Source of the DNA: Chloroflexota bacterium
Lineage (GTDB): Bacteria; Chloroflexota; Anaerolineae; Anaerolineales; Villigracilaceae
Length of the DNA: 53,831 nucleotides
Direction: 5' to 3'
Assembly: GCA_016235425.1 (NCBI GenBank)
Contig: JACRLC010000029.1
Coordinates: 1 to 53,831, forward strand
How positions within the stretch are numbered: the stretch's first letter is position 1; every line of letters starts with the position of its first letter. Of this stretch, positions 33,250-42,256 are shown in pieces. The notes under the pieces are model-generated. The model saw nothing but the letters and a program-made list of their open reading frames with translations, was not told the DNA's origin and searched no databases. Both the position numbers and the translations under genes were made by a program.

Positions 33250-33645
33250 ATGAGCGCTTTAATACCATTTTTGGCTCTCGATCAAAACTGCGAGCAGGTC
33301 CAGACATGGATCAGCGAACAGTTGACCAGCGCCGGCTTCCGCGTCGCGCAAACGTTCGATTTGCAGGGTGCCCGCCTGGCTCACCCCGACTGCCCCTGCC
33401 CGCACCACGGAACCGATGATTGCAATTGCCAGATGATCGTCTTGCTGGTTTATGGAAAGCAAGGTGACCCTGCCACACTGGTCGTCCATGGACAGGATGG
33501 CAAAGCCTGGCTTTCATTGACGGGCCCGGCGGGTAGCCACAGCAACCAGCACCTTGAGGCGGCCATTCGACGTGCCCTGATACCACACCGCGCCAATACA
33601 CCCGCTTCTGCTGAGGTGGCCTATGAAGCCCGATTCACAGTTTGA
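33250..33645 (+). CDS. Small CPCPHHGTD-motif protein (copy 2)
   Basis: 131 residues. Core DCPCPHHGTDDCNCQMIVLLVYGKQG, with the same arrangement as the product at 22493, then ATLVVHGQDGKAWLSL. Upstream half (VQTWISEQLTSAGFRVAQTFDL) also matches copy 1 (VLPWLKQQLGRAGLRVMQTFDL). The 3' end overlaps the CsoR-like gene by 23 bases, and the three genes 33250-36630 form one coupled unit: motif protein, regulator, Cu-ATPase. Unknown family; a metal-binding accessory to copper sensing or export is the simplest reading. Confidence 0.8.
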   Translation: MSALIPFLALDQNCEQVQTWISEQLTSAGFRVAQTFDLQGARLAHPDCPCPHHGTDDCNCQMIVLLVYGKQGDPATLVVHGQDGKAWLSLTGPAGSHSNQHLEAAIRRALIPHRANTPASAEVAYEARFTV

Positions 33646-33928
33646 AATCATCAGCCGCTTACGTTGTGCGGCAGGACATCTGAACGCAGTGGTCGAAATG
33701 GCAGAAGCAGGCCAGCCTTGCGAGCAGGTACTTCACCAGCTCAGTGCAGTCCAGTCTGCGTTGCATGCGGCCGGGATCAAGCTCATCATTTGTCAGGCTC
33801 AAATCAGCCAGTCCGTCATCCTGGATAGCCCGTCACCGCAAGAACGGCTCGCCGAACTGAAGCGGCTCCAATCCTTGTATGCAATTTTCGTTCAACACTT
33901 CAATCACACCCATGAGGTCCACCCATGA
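33623..33928 (+). CDS. CsoR/RcnR/FrmR-family regulator with altered metal ligands
   Basis: 101 residues, all-helical. The family pattern is clear: [44 protein letters not shown], then [14 protein letters not shown]. CsoR binds Cu(I) with a Cys in helix 2 and an HxxxC pair in helix 3. Here the first Cys (GQPCEQ) is kept, but the helix-3 pair aligns with Gln and Ser, with a Cys shifted by one position. It may sense something other than Cu(I) or use a different ligand set. GAGGTGG precedes the ATG. Its stop overlaps the Cu-ATPase ATG (ATGA). It is the only dedicated metal-sensor repressor in the island. Confidence 0.82.
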   Translation: MKPDSQFEIISRLRCAAGHLNAVVEMAEAGQPCEQVLHQLSAVQSALHAAGIKLIICQAQISQSVILDSPSPQERLAELKRLQSLYAIFVQHFNHTHEVHP

Positions 33929-36630
33929 CTGAAACTCTTTCCGATTTGACCCTGCCCATCAGCGGCATGACTTGCGCCTCGTGCGTCTCGCACGTGGAAG
34001 GCGCGCTCAAGGAACTGCCCGGTGTTTCCAATGTCGTCGTCAACCTTGCGGTGAATAAAGCGAATCTCTCTTACGACCCTCAACGCGTCAAACTGGACGA
34101 TATGCTGGCCGCCGTTAAAGATATCGGATACGCTGTCCTGACTGCTGAACTGACTCTTGACGTGCGCGGCATGACCCTTCGACAAACTCCCCCATCGGGG
34201 ACTTCGCAGGGCGACGCCTGTGCCTCCTGCGTGGACCACGTGGAAGGCGCGCTCAACGAACTTGACGGAGTAATCGCTTCTGTCGTGGACCTGGGGCTGG
34301 GCACCGCTAAAGTGACTTATATCCCCGGCCTGGCCACAGTGAGTGCCATGAAACGAGCCGTTCGAGAAGTCGGCTACGAAGCGCAGGAGCGCCCCGCACC
34401 TTTCATTCTTAGTCCAACGAAGGTGCGGGGGCGCAGTGAGGGCACGGATGCCCTCGACCGCGAACGCCAGGCGCGCGAAGAGGAAATCAAGCGTCAGGGC
34501 CGTAACCTCGTCATTGCCGGGGCAATTGGTTTGATCGTCATGACCGGCACGTTCTACGACATGCTTGGCACATTTAAAGCCTTCGTTCCCGTTTGGCTTT
34601 CTTACAAGTGGGTGATTGGCTTATTGACCACACCGATTGTGCTTGGTCCAGGACGACAATTCTTCTCCAACTCGTGGCGCGGACTCAAGCATGGCGTTAC
34701 GGATATGAACCTGCTCTATGCAACTGGCATCGGCGCGGCGTATGGCATCGCAGTGATTAACACTTTATTCCCTAAAGCTGGCTTCGGCGGTGAAGGCGCA
34801 ACGTTCTTCGAGAGCGCGGCGTTGTTGACCGGCTTCATTATCCTGGGCCGCTGGCTTGAGGCATTGACGCGGGGACGTACGTCAGAGGCGATCCGCAAAT
34901 TGATGAAGCTCCAGCCCAAGGTCGCGCGCGTGATGCGGAATGATCGGGAGGAGGAAATTCCCACAGACGAGGTCGAACTGGATGATGTCGTCCTTGTCCG
35001 TCCCGGCGAATCCATCGCGGTGGATGGCGAAGTGTTCGAAGGCTACTCCGCAGTAGATGAGTCCATGCTGACCGGCGAAAGTCTTCCTGTCGAAAAGAAG
35101 GCAGGTGATGCAGTCATTGGCGGGACGATCAACAAGACTGGTGCGTTCAAGTTCAAGGCCACGCGCGTGGGCAAAGAGACCGCGCTGGCGCAGATCATCA
35201 AACTGGTGGAGGATGCTCAAGCCAGCAAAGCCCCAATCCAAAAATTGGCCGATTGGGTGGCTGGGCATTTTATCCTCGGCGTGCATTTGCTGGCGGTGGT
35301 TGTGTTCCTCTTCTGGTTCTTCTTTGGATATCAGATGTTCTTCGATCCAAATTCGAGTTTCATTATGTCGCCATACAAACTGGGTGAGATTGGCGTGTTT
35401 GGCTTCTCATTGCTGTTGAGCGTCACAGTGCTGGTTATTTCCTGCCCATGCGCGGTAGGACTTGCCACGCCCAGCGCGATGATGGCGGGGACTGGCAAAG
35501 GCGCGGAATTTGGTGTGCTGTTCAAGGGCGCAGAAGCTATCGAGAACACCAGCAAATTGCAGACCATTGTGTTTGACAAGACCGGAACACTGACCAAAGG
35601 TGAGCCGTCGGTGACGGATGTCATCGCGGGCTGCGAATGGAAGATGGAAGGCTCCCGGCTTTCAAGCTCCGACTTGCAAACTGGAAATGTCCTCCGCCTG
35701 GCCGCCATCGCTGAGAAAAATTCAGAGCATCCGCTGGGTGATGCGATTGTACGAGGCGCGGAGGCTCGCGGCCTACAAATAGTTGGACCCGATTCGTTCA
35801 ACTCCATTCCGGGCCACGGCGTGGAAGCAAAAGTCGAAGGAGCAGAAATCCTGCTTGGCAACCGCAAGCTGATGAAGGAACGCGGCGTGGACTTCTCATC
35901 CATGATGTCGAATGCGGAGGCGTTGGAAGCTAATGGCAAGACAGTCATGTTTGTGGCAATCGACGCCAAACCAGCTGGATTGATTGCAGTTGCCGATACG
36001 CTCAAGGAATACTCGGTCGAGGCCATTAAGCATTTGCACAAACTCGGACTGGAAGTCGCCATGATCACCGGTGACAATCAACGCACAGCGGAGGCCATTG
36101 CGCGGCAGGTTGGCATTGACCGTGTGTTGGCCGAAGTCTTGCCGCAGGATAAGGCTGAAGAGGTCAAGAAACTTCAAGCGCAGGGTAAAAAGGTTGCGAT
36201 GGTTGGCGATGGCGTGAATGACGCTCCCGCGCTGGCGCAGGCTGAAGTCGGCATGGCAATTGGCTCTGGCACAGACGTTGCTAAAGAGACTGGCGACATC
36301 ATCCTGATCAAGGATGACATCCGCGATGTGGTTGTGGCAATGGAAGTTGCCAAGGCCACCATGCGCAAGGTCAAGCAGAATCTATTCTGGGCTTTCGTTT
36401 ACAACACATTAGGGATTCCGCTCGGCGCAGGGTTGTTCTATCCATTCGCATCACTCATCCTCAGCCCTGAGTTGGCTGGTTTGATGATGGCAGTCAGTTC
36501 CATCTCTGTGACACTCAATACATTACTCCTGAAAGGCTTCAAGCCGTCAGTTGGACGTGAACATAAACCCAGGCAGGATAGCGGCAATCCTCAGTTGCAC
36601 CATGCAACCGCTTCGGCTGGAGATGATTAA
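33925..36630 (+). CDS. copA: P1B-1 copper-transporting ATPase (second copy)
   Basis: 901 residues. Two HMA domains at the N-terminus: [16 protein letters not shown], and a second whose loop is split by an insert ([30 protein letters not shown]). A second insert reads [15 protein letters not shown] (about residues 157-172). The core has TGES, CPC at 507-509, D551 in [33 protein letters not shown] and [13 protein letters not shown]. Its closer relation to neighbours is with the CsoR-like gene, to which it is ATGA-coupled. Cu(I) efflux is expected. The tail ([10 protein letters not shown]) is slightly extended. Confidence 0.93.
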   Translation: MTETLSDLTLPISGMTCASCVSHVEGALKELPGVSNVVVNLAVNKANLSYDPQRVKLDDMLAAVKDIGYAVLTAELTLDVRGMTLRQTPPSGTSQGDACASCVDHVEGALNELDGVIASVVDLGLGTAKVTYIPGLATVSAMKRAVREVGYEAQERPAPFILSPTKVRGRSEGTDALDRERQAREEEIKRQGRNLVIAGAIGLIVMTGTFYDMLGTFKAFVPVWLSYKWVIGLLTTPIVLGPGRQFFSNSWRGLKHGVTDMNLLYATGIGAAYGIAVINTLFPKAGFGGEGATFFESAALLTGFIILGRWLEALTRGRTSEAIRKLMKLQPKVARVMRNDREEEIPTDEVELDDVVLVRPGESIAVDGEVFEGYSAVDESMLTGESLPVEKKAGDAVIGGTINKTGAFKFKATRVGKETALAQIIKLVEDAQASKAPIQKLADWVAGHFILGVHLLAVVVFLFWFFFGYQMFFDPNSSFIMSPYKLGEIGVFGFSLLLSVTVLVISCPCAVGLATPSAMMAGTGKGAEFGVLFKGAEAIENTSKLQTIVFDKTGTLTKGEPSVTDVIAGCEWKMEGSRLSSSDLQTGNVLRLAAIAEKNSEHPLGDAIVRGAEARGLQIVGPDSFNSIPGHGVEAKVEGAEILLGNRKLMKERGVDFSSMMSNAEALEANGKTVMFVAIDAKPAGLIAVADTLKEYSVEAIKHLHKLGLEVAMITGDNQRTAEAIARQVGIDRVLAEVLPQDKAEEVKKLQAQGKKVAMVGDGVNDAPALAQAEVGMAIGSGTDVAKETGDIILIKDDIRDVVVAMEVAKATMRKVKQNLFWAFVYNTLGIPLGAGLFYPFASLILSPELAGLMMAVSSISVTLNTLLLKGFKPSVGREHKPRQDSGNPQLHHATASAGDD
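34170..34220 (+). repeat. In-frame insertion in the second HMA domain
   Basis: The HMA signature GMTCASC is interrupted between T and C by about 14 codons ([14 protein letters not shown]) containing the CTTCGACAAACTC and ACTTCGCAGGGCGACGCC pieces seen in interspersed repeats elsewhere in the window. Confidence 0.7.
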
Positions 36631-36640
36631 TTGGGACAAC

Positions 36641-36703
36641 AGGTGACGGTCACTTTGGATGATTTTTATCGTTGGAAACTGGCAATATAAGTGACCGTCA
36701 CCT
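36641..36703. repeat. 14-bp perfect inverted repeat flanking 35 bp
   Basis: AGGTGACGGTCACT (36641-36654) and AGTGACCGTCACCT (36690-36703). Each arm is itself nearly palindromic. The right end continues as TATGCAATG, matching the hairpin at 357-392, so it belongs to the same small repeat family. It lies between the Cu-ATPase and the next gene. Confidence 0.7.
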
Positions 36704-36726
36704 TATGCAATGAAAGGACATCAACT

Positions 36727-36954
36727 ATGGAACATGAACAAGTCGAAAAGGAAGTCGCGCAGAGGAGCGTCCTCATTTATTTGCCGATCTCAATTGGTTC
36801 GGGATTGATTTTCCTTCTGGTAACCACATTTACCGGCAATTACCCGCTGGTGGCACGCATCGGCGGTATGGTCTGGGTTGGATTGCTAAGCCTGATCGTC
36901 TCGATGCCGATTGTTATCTCGCGCGTCAAGAAGCAGCTTCACGGAAAGTCGTAA
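36727..36954 (+). CDS. Small two-TM membrane protein
   Basis: 75 residues from the ATG at 36727 (AAAGGA upstream; codons before it lie in the inverted repeat). A short acidic N-terminus, two helices (VLIYLPISIGSGLIFLLVTTF and IGGMVWVGLLSLIVSMPIVI) and a basic tail. No family recognised. Lies 73 bp before the second L,D-transpeptidase. Confidence 0.65.
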   Translation: MEHEQVEKEVAQRSVLIYLPISIGSGLIFLLVTTFTGNYPLVARIGGMVWVGLLSLIVSMPIVISRVKKQLHGKS

Positions 36955-37027
36955 TCATTCAAGCCAGATCGAGCCTGAATCGTGATGGGCAACGGCTAAA
37001 ACATTGGCTCACCTTCGATCTCAAATC

Positions 37028-38065
37028 ATGGAACTACGGTTTTCCCGCCGCGACTTTCTGAAGGTGTCAAGCGCCGGTCTGCTGGGATTGTTTCTCGCAG
37101 AACTTCGGCTTGACCGTGCCTTTGCCGCCGAAACTCCCAAACAGGGACGCATGACGCTGAGTGGCGGCGAACTCTTCAACGAACCATTCTTCAATGCCAA
37201 AAAGATACACACCTTTGGCCGAGACGAGATTGTGGAAATTACTGGTGAATCTGAGGGTGACCAAGGCTATGGCAATCCATTCAATGCAATATGGTATGTC
37301 ATCAATAACGAAGGTTACATCTACTCTGGTGCGGTTCAGCCGGTTGATACGTTACATCAAAAACCTGTATTTGACATCCCCGAAGCCGGCGTGCTGGGCG
37401 AGATCACGGTCCCGTTTTGCGATACGCGGCTTGATATGAGCATCCTGGCGGGACGCGGCTACCGCGTTTATTATTCATCCACTCACTGGATCACCGATGT
37501 GGCCGTGAATCGGAATGAAAAGAGTATCTGGTACAAAATCTATGACCGTCAAATACAGGAATCGTTCTTCGTTCCAGCACACGAAATGCGCTTGATCTCG
37601 CCAAGCGAACTTAGTCTTCTCTCGCCGGAGGTGCCGGAAGAAAACAAATATATTTATGTGGACCTGGCAACCCAAACCGTGACAGCGTTCGAAGATGAAA
37701 AGCCGGTACTGGTAACGCGCTGTTCAAGCGGTGCTAAAGGAACAAGGACACCTTTAGGTGAGTTCCGCACTTTTCACAAGGGATCGAGCATCCATATGAC
37801 GAATCAAGGCGATGCCGTGGGTCACATCTATGATTTGCCGGGTGTGCCCTGGGTGTCGTTCTTTACAGGGAATGGCGTTGCCTTGCATGGCACGTATTGG
37901 CACAATGACTATGGGCGGCCGCGCAGCCGCGGCTGTGTGAACTTAACCCCGGGCGACGCAAAATTCATCTATCGCTGGACCAGGCCCGAGGTCCCGCCTG
38001 AAACGCAGTACTTATATAAGCCAGGCGAGGGGACTCTCGTCAAAGTAGTCTTAACTACTTCATAA
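37028..38065 (+). CDS. TAT-exported L,D-transpeptidase (second copy)
   Basis: About 345 residues from the ATG at 37028, which sets a twin-arginine signal (RFSRRDFLKVSSAGLLGLFLA) at the right place. SH3-like middle region, then YkuD: IYVDLATQTVTAFEDEKPVLVTRCSSG and the active block LHGTYWHNDYGRPRSRGCVN. Clear paralogue of the enzyme at 19546. L,D-transpeptidases have been reported to be inhibited by copper, so two copies in or next to a copper regulon may be a compensating response; this is inference. Confidence 0.9.
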   Translation: MELRFSRRDFLKVSSAGLLGLFLAELRLDRAFAAETPKQGRMTLSGGELFNEPFFNAKKIHTFGRDEIVEITGESEGDQGYGNPFNAIWYVINNEGYIYSGAVQPVDTLHQKPVFDIPEAGVLGEITVPFCDTRLDMSILAGRGYRVYYSSTHWITDVAVNRNEKSIWYKIYDRQIQESFFVPAHEMRLISPSELSLLSPEVPEENKYIYVDLATQTVTAFEDEKPVLVTRCSSGAKGTRTPLGEFRTFHKGSSIHMTNQGDAVGHIYDLPGVPWVSFFTGNGVALHGTYWHNDYGRPRSRGCVNLTPGDAKFIYRWTRPEVPPETQYLYKPGEGTLVKVVLTTS

Positions 38066-38098
38066 AAGTTTTACATCCATCCTCTTCAGGAGAAAAAC

Positions 38099-38335
38099 AT
38101 GAGCAGAATCAAAGTCTCGAAAACCGCCTCGACAAGTGAAACACAAAAAAGAAAGGAATGGCCGGCTGTAGTTTATTTTTGGATAGTTGGCTTAGCTTTT
38201 TTGAGCTACATCATTGCCAGGATTGTTCTTGATGCCTACCCCCATCCCTATCATTGGGGCACTGGCGTAGCAGGTGGCCTGCTTGGGGTTGGCGTTGGCT
38301 GGATTTGGTATCGCTGGCGCGGTGATGTTTTCTAA
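38099..38335 (+). CDS. Small membrane protein
   Basis: 78 residues; CAGGAG precedes the ATG. A basic N-terminus, then two likely helices (AVVYFWIVGLAFLSYIIARIVL and GVAGGLLGVGVGWIWYRW) separated by DAYPHPYHWG. Not assigned to a family. It follows the L,D-transpeptidase by 33 bases and precedes the hairpin at 38456-38495. Confidence 0.65.
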   Translation: MSRIKVSKTASTSETQKRKEWPAVVYFWIVGLAFLSYIIARIVLDAYPHPYHWGTGVAGGLLGVGVGWIWYRWRGDVF

Positions 38336-38455
38336 CGCGCCGAGATCAAGCCAGCTTCTTTATCAAAACTTTACGATAGCTTGACTGAGACTCCCTCACT
38401 CTGATAACATGCGGTATAAATTCCATAACCCTGTCAGAGTTGAAGCCTATCACAC

Positions 38456-38495
38456 GAAAATCAACGGCTGGCACTTACGCCAGCCGCTGATTTTC
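38456..38495. terminator. Bidirectional terminator
   Basis: GAAAATCA-A-CGGCTGGC, loop ACTTAC, GCCAGCCG-C-TGATTTTC. The A- and T-rich ends make it work in both directions between convergent genes at 38335 (plus) and 38578 (minus). Confidence 0.8.
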
Positions 38496-38577
38496 GTCAA
38501 ACTTTTGCCGACTACTTTTCGTTTTCATCCCATGCGAGCAATGCCCTGGCTTTCTCCCTCAATTGCTCATATCTGGC

Positions 38578-38826
38578 TCATGATTGCTTCTCTTGTGCGG
38601 GAGCAGTTACGGAAGCTGAATGATGCTGGTGTTGGGATCGATGTTCCATGGAAGAATGATCGTGCCCCATGTATTTCATCATCAGCAGATGTGAAAGCGG
38701 ACAAAGAAGGATCAGGCCATACAGCAGTACACTGCTCAAAGGAATTTTGAAAAGAAATACCGCGGCCAGCGCGGCTATTGGGATCAAACAGCATAAGATC
38801 ATGATCCACATGTGCGATTTTTTCAT
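38578..38826 (-). CDS. DUF2933-like small membrane protein with His-rich tail
   Basis: 82 residues; GGAGG precedes the ATG by eight bases. Two helices ([21 protein letters not shown] and [18 protein letters not shown]) and then [22 protein letters not shown], rich in His and Met. The [13 protein letters not shown] block is the pattern of the DUF2933 proteins often found with copper and heavy-metal genes. Transcribed divergently from the ABC exporter genes, with operator sites 8 and 9 between them. Confidence 0.78.
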   Translation of the reverse strand: MKKSHMWIMILCCLIPIAALAAVFLFKIPLSSVLLYGLILLCPLSHLLMMKYMGHDHSSMEHRSQHQHHSASVTAPAQEKQS

Positions 38827-38943
38827 GGGTATGCCTCCGGGATTTGTTCGAGTGCATCATCCGCGATCGAAGTGACGCATTTCATTATCATGATTATCAA
38901 TTTTTGATTCCATTTTCACAAGCGCTAAAAGGCGTATCGTCAA

Positions 38944-38963
38944 GATAGGCAAATTTGCTTATA
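38944..38963. promoter_or_regulatory. Palindromic operator, site 8
   Basis: GATAGGCA-AATT-TGCTTATA, in the divergent region; its centre is 51 bp from that of site 9, close to five helical turns. Confidence 0.7.
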
Positions 38964-38994
38964 ACAAATCATAGAATTTGTTTCTGCTGCTCGA

Positions 38995-39014
38995 AATAGG
39001 CAGTTTTGCCTATT
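38995..39014. promoter_or_regulatory. Palindromic operator, site 9
   Basis: AATAGGCA-GTTT-TGCCTATT, a perfect 8-4-8 palindrome, 92 bp before the exporter start. Confidence 0.7.
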
Positions 39015-39106
39015 CCCGCTTGCGCTTATCTGCGCTCGTATCTGTATCTCTTACGTGCTATTGTTGTAAGCAGCGATACATTCGTTACCCTGAAAGGAAA
39101 TTGACT

Positions 39107-40207
39107 GTGTCTCTCGCGCGTCGGAACCTCTTTCAAGACAAGACCCGCCTGGTCCTGAGCATTGGCGGGGTGGCCCTGGCGGTCATGCTGATCCTTGTGC
39201 TCAAGGGCTTTCTGGCTGGAATGAATCGCCAGATCACTTCGTATCTCGACCATTCACCCGGCTCAATCGTTGTAGCCCAGGAGGACGTGGTCAACCTGCT
39301 TGGGTCAACCTCCCTCTTGCCGGACGGCATCCTCCAAAAATCAGAAACAATCCGAGGAGTGGATGAAGTGATCCCGACCCTCTCGCAGTTCGTCATTCTC
39401 GATCTGCATGGGAAAAAGCAACCCGCGTACATGATCGGATACGACCTGGACCAGGGCGGCGGGCCATGGGAGTTAACCGCAGGACGCGAGCCGCGCTCGA
39501 AACGGGAAATCGTCTTTGATCATGTGCTTGCGGACCGCCATGATCTAAAACTTGGGGATGAAGTCGAGGTGATGGGAAAGGATTTTACGATTGTTGGCCT
39601 GTCGAATGGCACCACTTCCTGGATGACAAGTTTCTTCTTTATTCGTAAAGAAGCGGCAGAGGATCTACTGCTGGCTCCAGGGGCGACCAGCTTCCTTCTG
39701 CTCACGACCTCGGATGGCGCGAATTTGGATGACATCCTTCGACGATTAAACAAGCTATCCGGTGTTAATGCCCTTACCAAGAGGCAAATGGCCGCCAATG
39801 ACCTCAAGCTGTTCGCTAGGATCTTCTCCGCCCCGCTCAAGCTGATGGTTGGCATCGCCTTTCTGGTCGGGACGATGATCGTTGGGCTCATCATTTACAC
39901 CGCGACAGTCGAACGTCAACGCGAGTACGGCGTCATCAAAGCCATCGGCGCGAAGAATCGCTTCCTCTATCAGGTCGTGCTGACGCAGGCGCTGTTCGCA
40001 TCGGTTGCCGGGGCATCGCTGGGTGTCTTGCTGGCGAACGGCGCGGCTCAATGGATCATGTCCGCGCGGCCTCAATTCCTGATCGTCTTTGATCCGGTGG
40101 ATAGCGCGCAGGCGTTGCTTGCCGGGTTGGGTATGGCGCTGATCGCATCCATCTTCCCGACCCGTGTGGTGGCTGGCCTTGCGCCGGCGGAGGTCTTCCG
40201 CAAATGA
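39107..40207 (+). CDS. FtsX/MacB-type ABC transporter permease 1
   Basis: I set the start at the GTG at 39107, about nine bases after AAAGGAAA; it aligns with the start of the paralogous next gene (VSLARRNLFQDKTRLVLSIGG against MIRLAFRNLFQNKARLVISVGG). About 366 residues with the MacB/FtsX plan: one N-terminal helix, a large extracytoplasmic domain (about 45-230), and three C-terminal helices (LMVGIAFLVGTMIVGLIIYT, FASVAGASLGVLLANG, ALLAGLGMALIASIFP). ATGA overlap with permease 2. Confidence 0.87.
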   Translation: MSLARRNLFQDKTRLVLSIGGVALAVMLILVLKGFLAGMNRQITSYLDHSPGSIVVAQEDVVNLLGSTSLLPDGILQKSETIRGVDEVIPTLSQFVILDLHGKKQPAYMIGYDLDQGGGPWELTAGREPRSKREIVFDHVLADRHDLKLGDEVEVMGKDFTIVGLSNGTTSWMTSFFFIRKEAAEDLLLAPGATSFLLLTTSDGANLDDILRRLNKLSGVNALTKRQMAANDLKLFARIFSAPLKLMVGIAFLVGTMIVGLIIYTATVERQREYGVIKAIGAKNRFLYQVVLTQALFASVAGASLGVLLANGAAQWIMSARPQFLIVFDPVDSAQALLAGLGMALIASIFPTRVVAGLAPAEVFRK

Positions 40208-41316
40208 TCCGGCTGGCTTTCCGCAACCTTTTTCAGAACAAGGCCCGCCTGGTCATCTCAGTCGGTGGTGTAGCCCTGGCCTTGTTGCTCATCCTTTCGC
40301 TGGATGCCGTCTTTACCGGCGTCGAACGGCAGATCACGGCTTACATCGAGCACAGTGGCGCGGACATCTGGGTTTCGCAGGCTGATGTGCGCAACATGCA
40401 CATGGCCTCTTCGTCGCTGCCGGATTCTGTCGCAAGGAAAGTGAAGCACGTGCCCGGGGTCGCATCAGCCACGCCCATCCTCTACCTGACGAACAATGTA
40501 GTAGTAGGCGATGAGCGAAATCTGGCATACATTATCGGCTTGCCTGAAAATGCTGAATTCGGCATCCCTTGGAACATCTCATCCGGGCGCAGTCTGCCCG
40601 GTGAGGGTGAAGCGATCATTGACCGCAACGTTGCAGAGAAATCCGGCGTCGCATTGGGTGATGAAGTTGAGATCCTCGGTGAGGACTTTGAAGTGGCCGG
40701 TCTTTCTGAAGGGACTTCAAGCCTGGTCAACTCGGTGGCTTTCATCTCAGCGGACGATTTTGAAGAGTTGCGCGGCAGTTACGATACCATCAGCTTTTTG
40801 CTGGTGAAGGTGAGTGAGGGAGAGTCTCCAGACGTGGTGGCCGCTCGCATCCAGGCCCAAGTCAGGGATGTCACTGCCCAGACAAGAACTGATTTTGCCA
40901 CACAGGAGCGCCAGGTAGTTAAAGATATGAGCACTGACGTCATCACCATCATGAACCTGATCGGCTTTATGATCGGGTTGGCGGTGATGGCGTTGACCGT
41001 ATACACATCCACGCTCTCGCGCCGCCGGGAATATGGGATGCTCAAAGCGCTCGGTGCGCGCAACGCCGACCTTTACCGCACGGTGCTGGCGCAGGCGATA
41101 TTAAGCGTCATCCTGGGCTTTCTCTTCGGGTTGGTGCTCACCCTACTGCTAATGGTAATGGCTCCCTTCTTTGGATCAAACCTGGCACTGGAAGTCAGCC
41201 GCATCTCACTGCTCAAAGTAGGCAGTGTTTCCCTGGTGATTGCCGCGATTTCAGCGATGCTCCCCATCCGTCAGATCGCCGGGCTGGACCCGGCCATGGT
41301 ATTTCGAGGCAGGTAA
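40204..41316 (+). CDS. FtsX/MacB-type ABC transporter permease 2
   Basis: 370 residues, same plan as permease 1: N-terminal helix, extracytoplasmic domain with GDERNLAYIIGLPENAEFGIPWNISSGRSLPG, then helices starting at IMNLIGFMIGLAVMALTVYTSTLSRRREYGMLKALGARN, the coupling segment typical of the family. With permease 1 and the ATPase it forms a complete mechanotransmission-type transporter (MacAB/LolCDE class) rather than a simple importer. The substrate is unknown; context suggests export or lipoprotein handling tied to copper. Confidence 0.87.
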   Translation: MIRLAFRNLFQNKARLVISVGGVALALLLILSLDAVFTGVERQITAYIEHSGADIWVSQADVRNMHMASSSLPDSVARKVKHVPGVASATPILYLTNNVVVGDERNLAYIIGLPENAEFGIPWNISSGRSLPGEGEAIIDRNVAEKSGVALGDEVEILGEDFEVAGLSEGTSSLVNSVAFISADDFEELRGSYDTISFLLVKVSEGESPDVVAARIQAQVRDVTAQTRTDFATQERQVVKDMSTDVITIMNLIGFMIGLAVMALTVYTSTLSRRREYGMLKALGARNADLYRTVLAQAILSVILGFLFGLVLTLLLMVMAPFFGSNLALEVSRISLLKVGSVSLVIAAISAMLPIRQIAGLDPAMVFRGR

Positions 41317-41318
41317 CA

Positions 41319-42164
41319 ATGACAAGCTCATCTTCCCAAGTTCAAGGCGAGGCTTTGCAGATCACTCACGTGAGCAAACGCTATGGCTCTGGCGCAACCG
41401 AAGTGACCGCCGTTCGCGATGTGTCCCTATCCGTGAACCCAGGCGAAATTGTGCTGATTATGGGACCCTCTGGTTCAGGCAAGACCACACTGCTCTCCAT
41501 GCTCGGCGCGTTGCTCAAGCCGACCGAAGGCGCGATCCAGTTGAACGGCACGACCATCAGCGCGTTGGCAGAAAACCGCCTGCCGGATATTCGCCTCAAG
41601 CAGTTCGGATTCATTTTTCAGGATTTCAACCTGCTCTCCGCGCTGACCGCATTGGAGAACGTTGCCATCGTAGCGGAACTCGCGGGGGCCAAATCTGGTG
41701 CGGCGCGGCGAAAAGCCGCCTCAATCCTGACCGAATTGGGACTCGGCGAGCGGCTGAATTTTCTACCCGAGAAATTATCCGGCGGCGAAAAACAACGTGT
41801 CGCCATCGCCCGCGCCCTAGTCAATGACCCGACCCTGATTTTGGCCGACGAACCGACGGCCAACCTGGACTCGAAGATTGGCCACGAGATCATGCGCCTG
41901 CTGAGACGCATCGCCAAAGAACAAGGACGCAGTGTCGTCATTGTCTCGCACGACCAGCGCATCAAGGATATTGCCGACCGCGTATTGTGGCTCGAGGATG
42001 GCGAGTTCAAGGAAACGGTCACCATGGCGATTGACCCGGTCTGCGGCATGTCGGTCGAGCGAGAGAAGGCGATCAGCGCTGAATGGGAAGGGCAATTTTT
42101 TTACTTTTGCGCGCGTGGCTGCCGGGATGAATTTTTGAACAACAAGTTGAAACCATCTTTATGA
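41319..42164 (+). CDS. ABC transporter ATPase fused to a C-terminal YHS domain
   Basis: 281 residues. Residues 1-230 are a LolD/MacB-type ATPase: Walker A GPSGSGKTT, Q-loop FIFQDFN, signature LSGGEKQRVAIARAL, Walker B LILADEPTANLD and the switch His in VIVSHDQRI. From about 236 on there is a YHS domain: AIDPVCGMSVEREKAISAEWEGQFFYFCARGCRDEFL, ending the protein. The junction MAIDPVCGM even has its own Met, so the domain may be a fused former neighbour gene. It could let copper level control transport. Confidence 0.9.
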   Translation: MTSSSSQVQGEALQITHVSKRYGSGATEVTAVRDVSLSVNPGEIVLIMGPSGSGKTTLLSMLGALLKPTEGAIQLNGTTISALAENRLPDIRLKQFGFIFQDFNLLSALTALENVAIVAELAGAKSGAARRKAASILTELGLGERLNFLPEKLSGGEKQRVAIARALVNDPTLILADEPTANLDSKIGHEIMRLLRRIAKEQGRSVVIVSHDQRIKDIADRVLWLEDGEFKETVTMAIDPVCGMSVEREKAISAEWEGQFFYFCARGCRDEFLNNKLKPSL

Positions 42165-42256
42165 TAAGAAAACCGCCTCTCTCTTGACCTCGAGCCTGGC
42201 AACCGTTACCTGGACTTGGCCTGACACCCAGGCTGAGTCTCCCCACCTGCGCGGCC

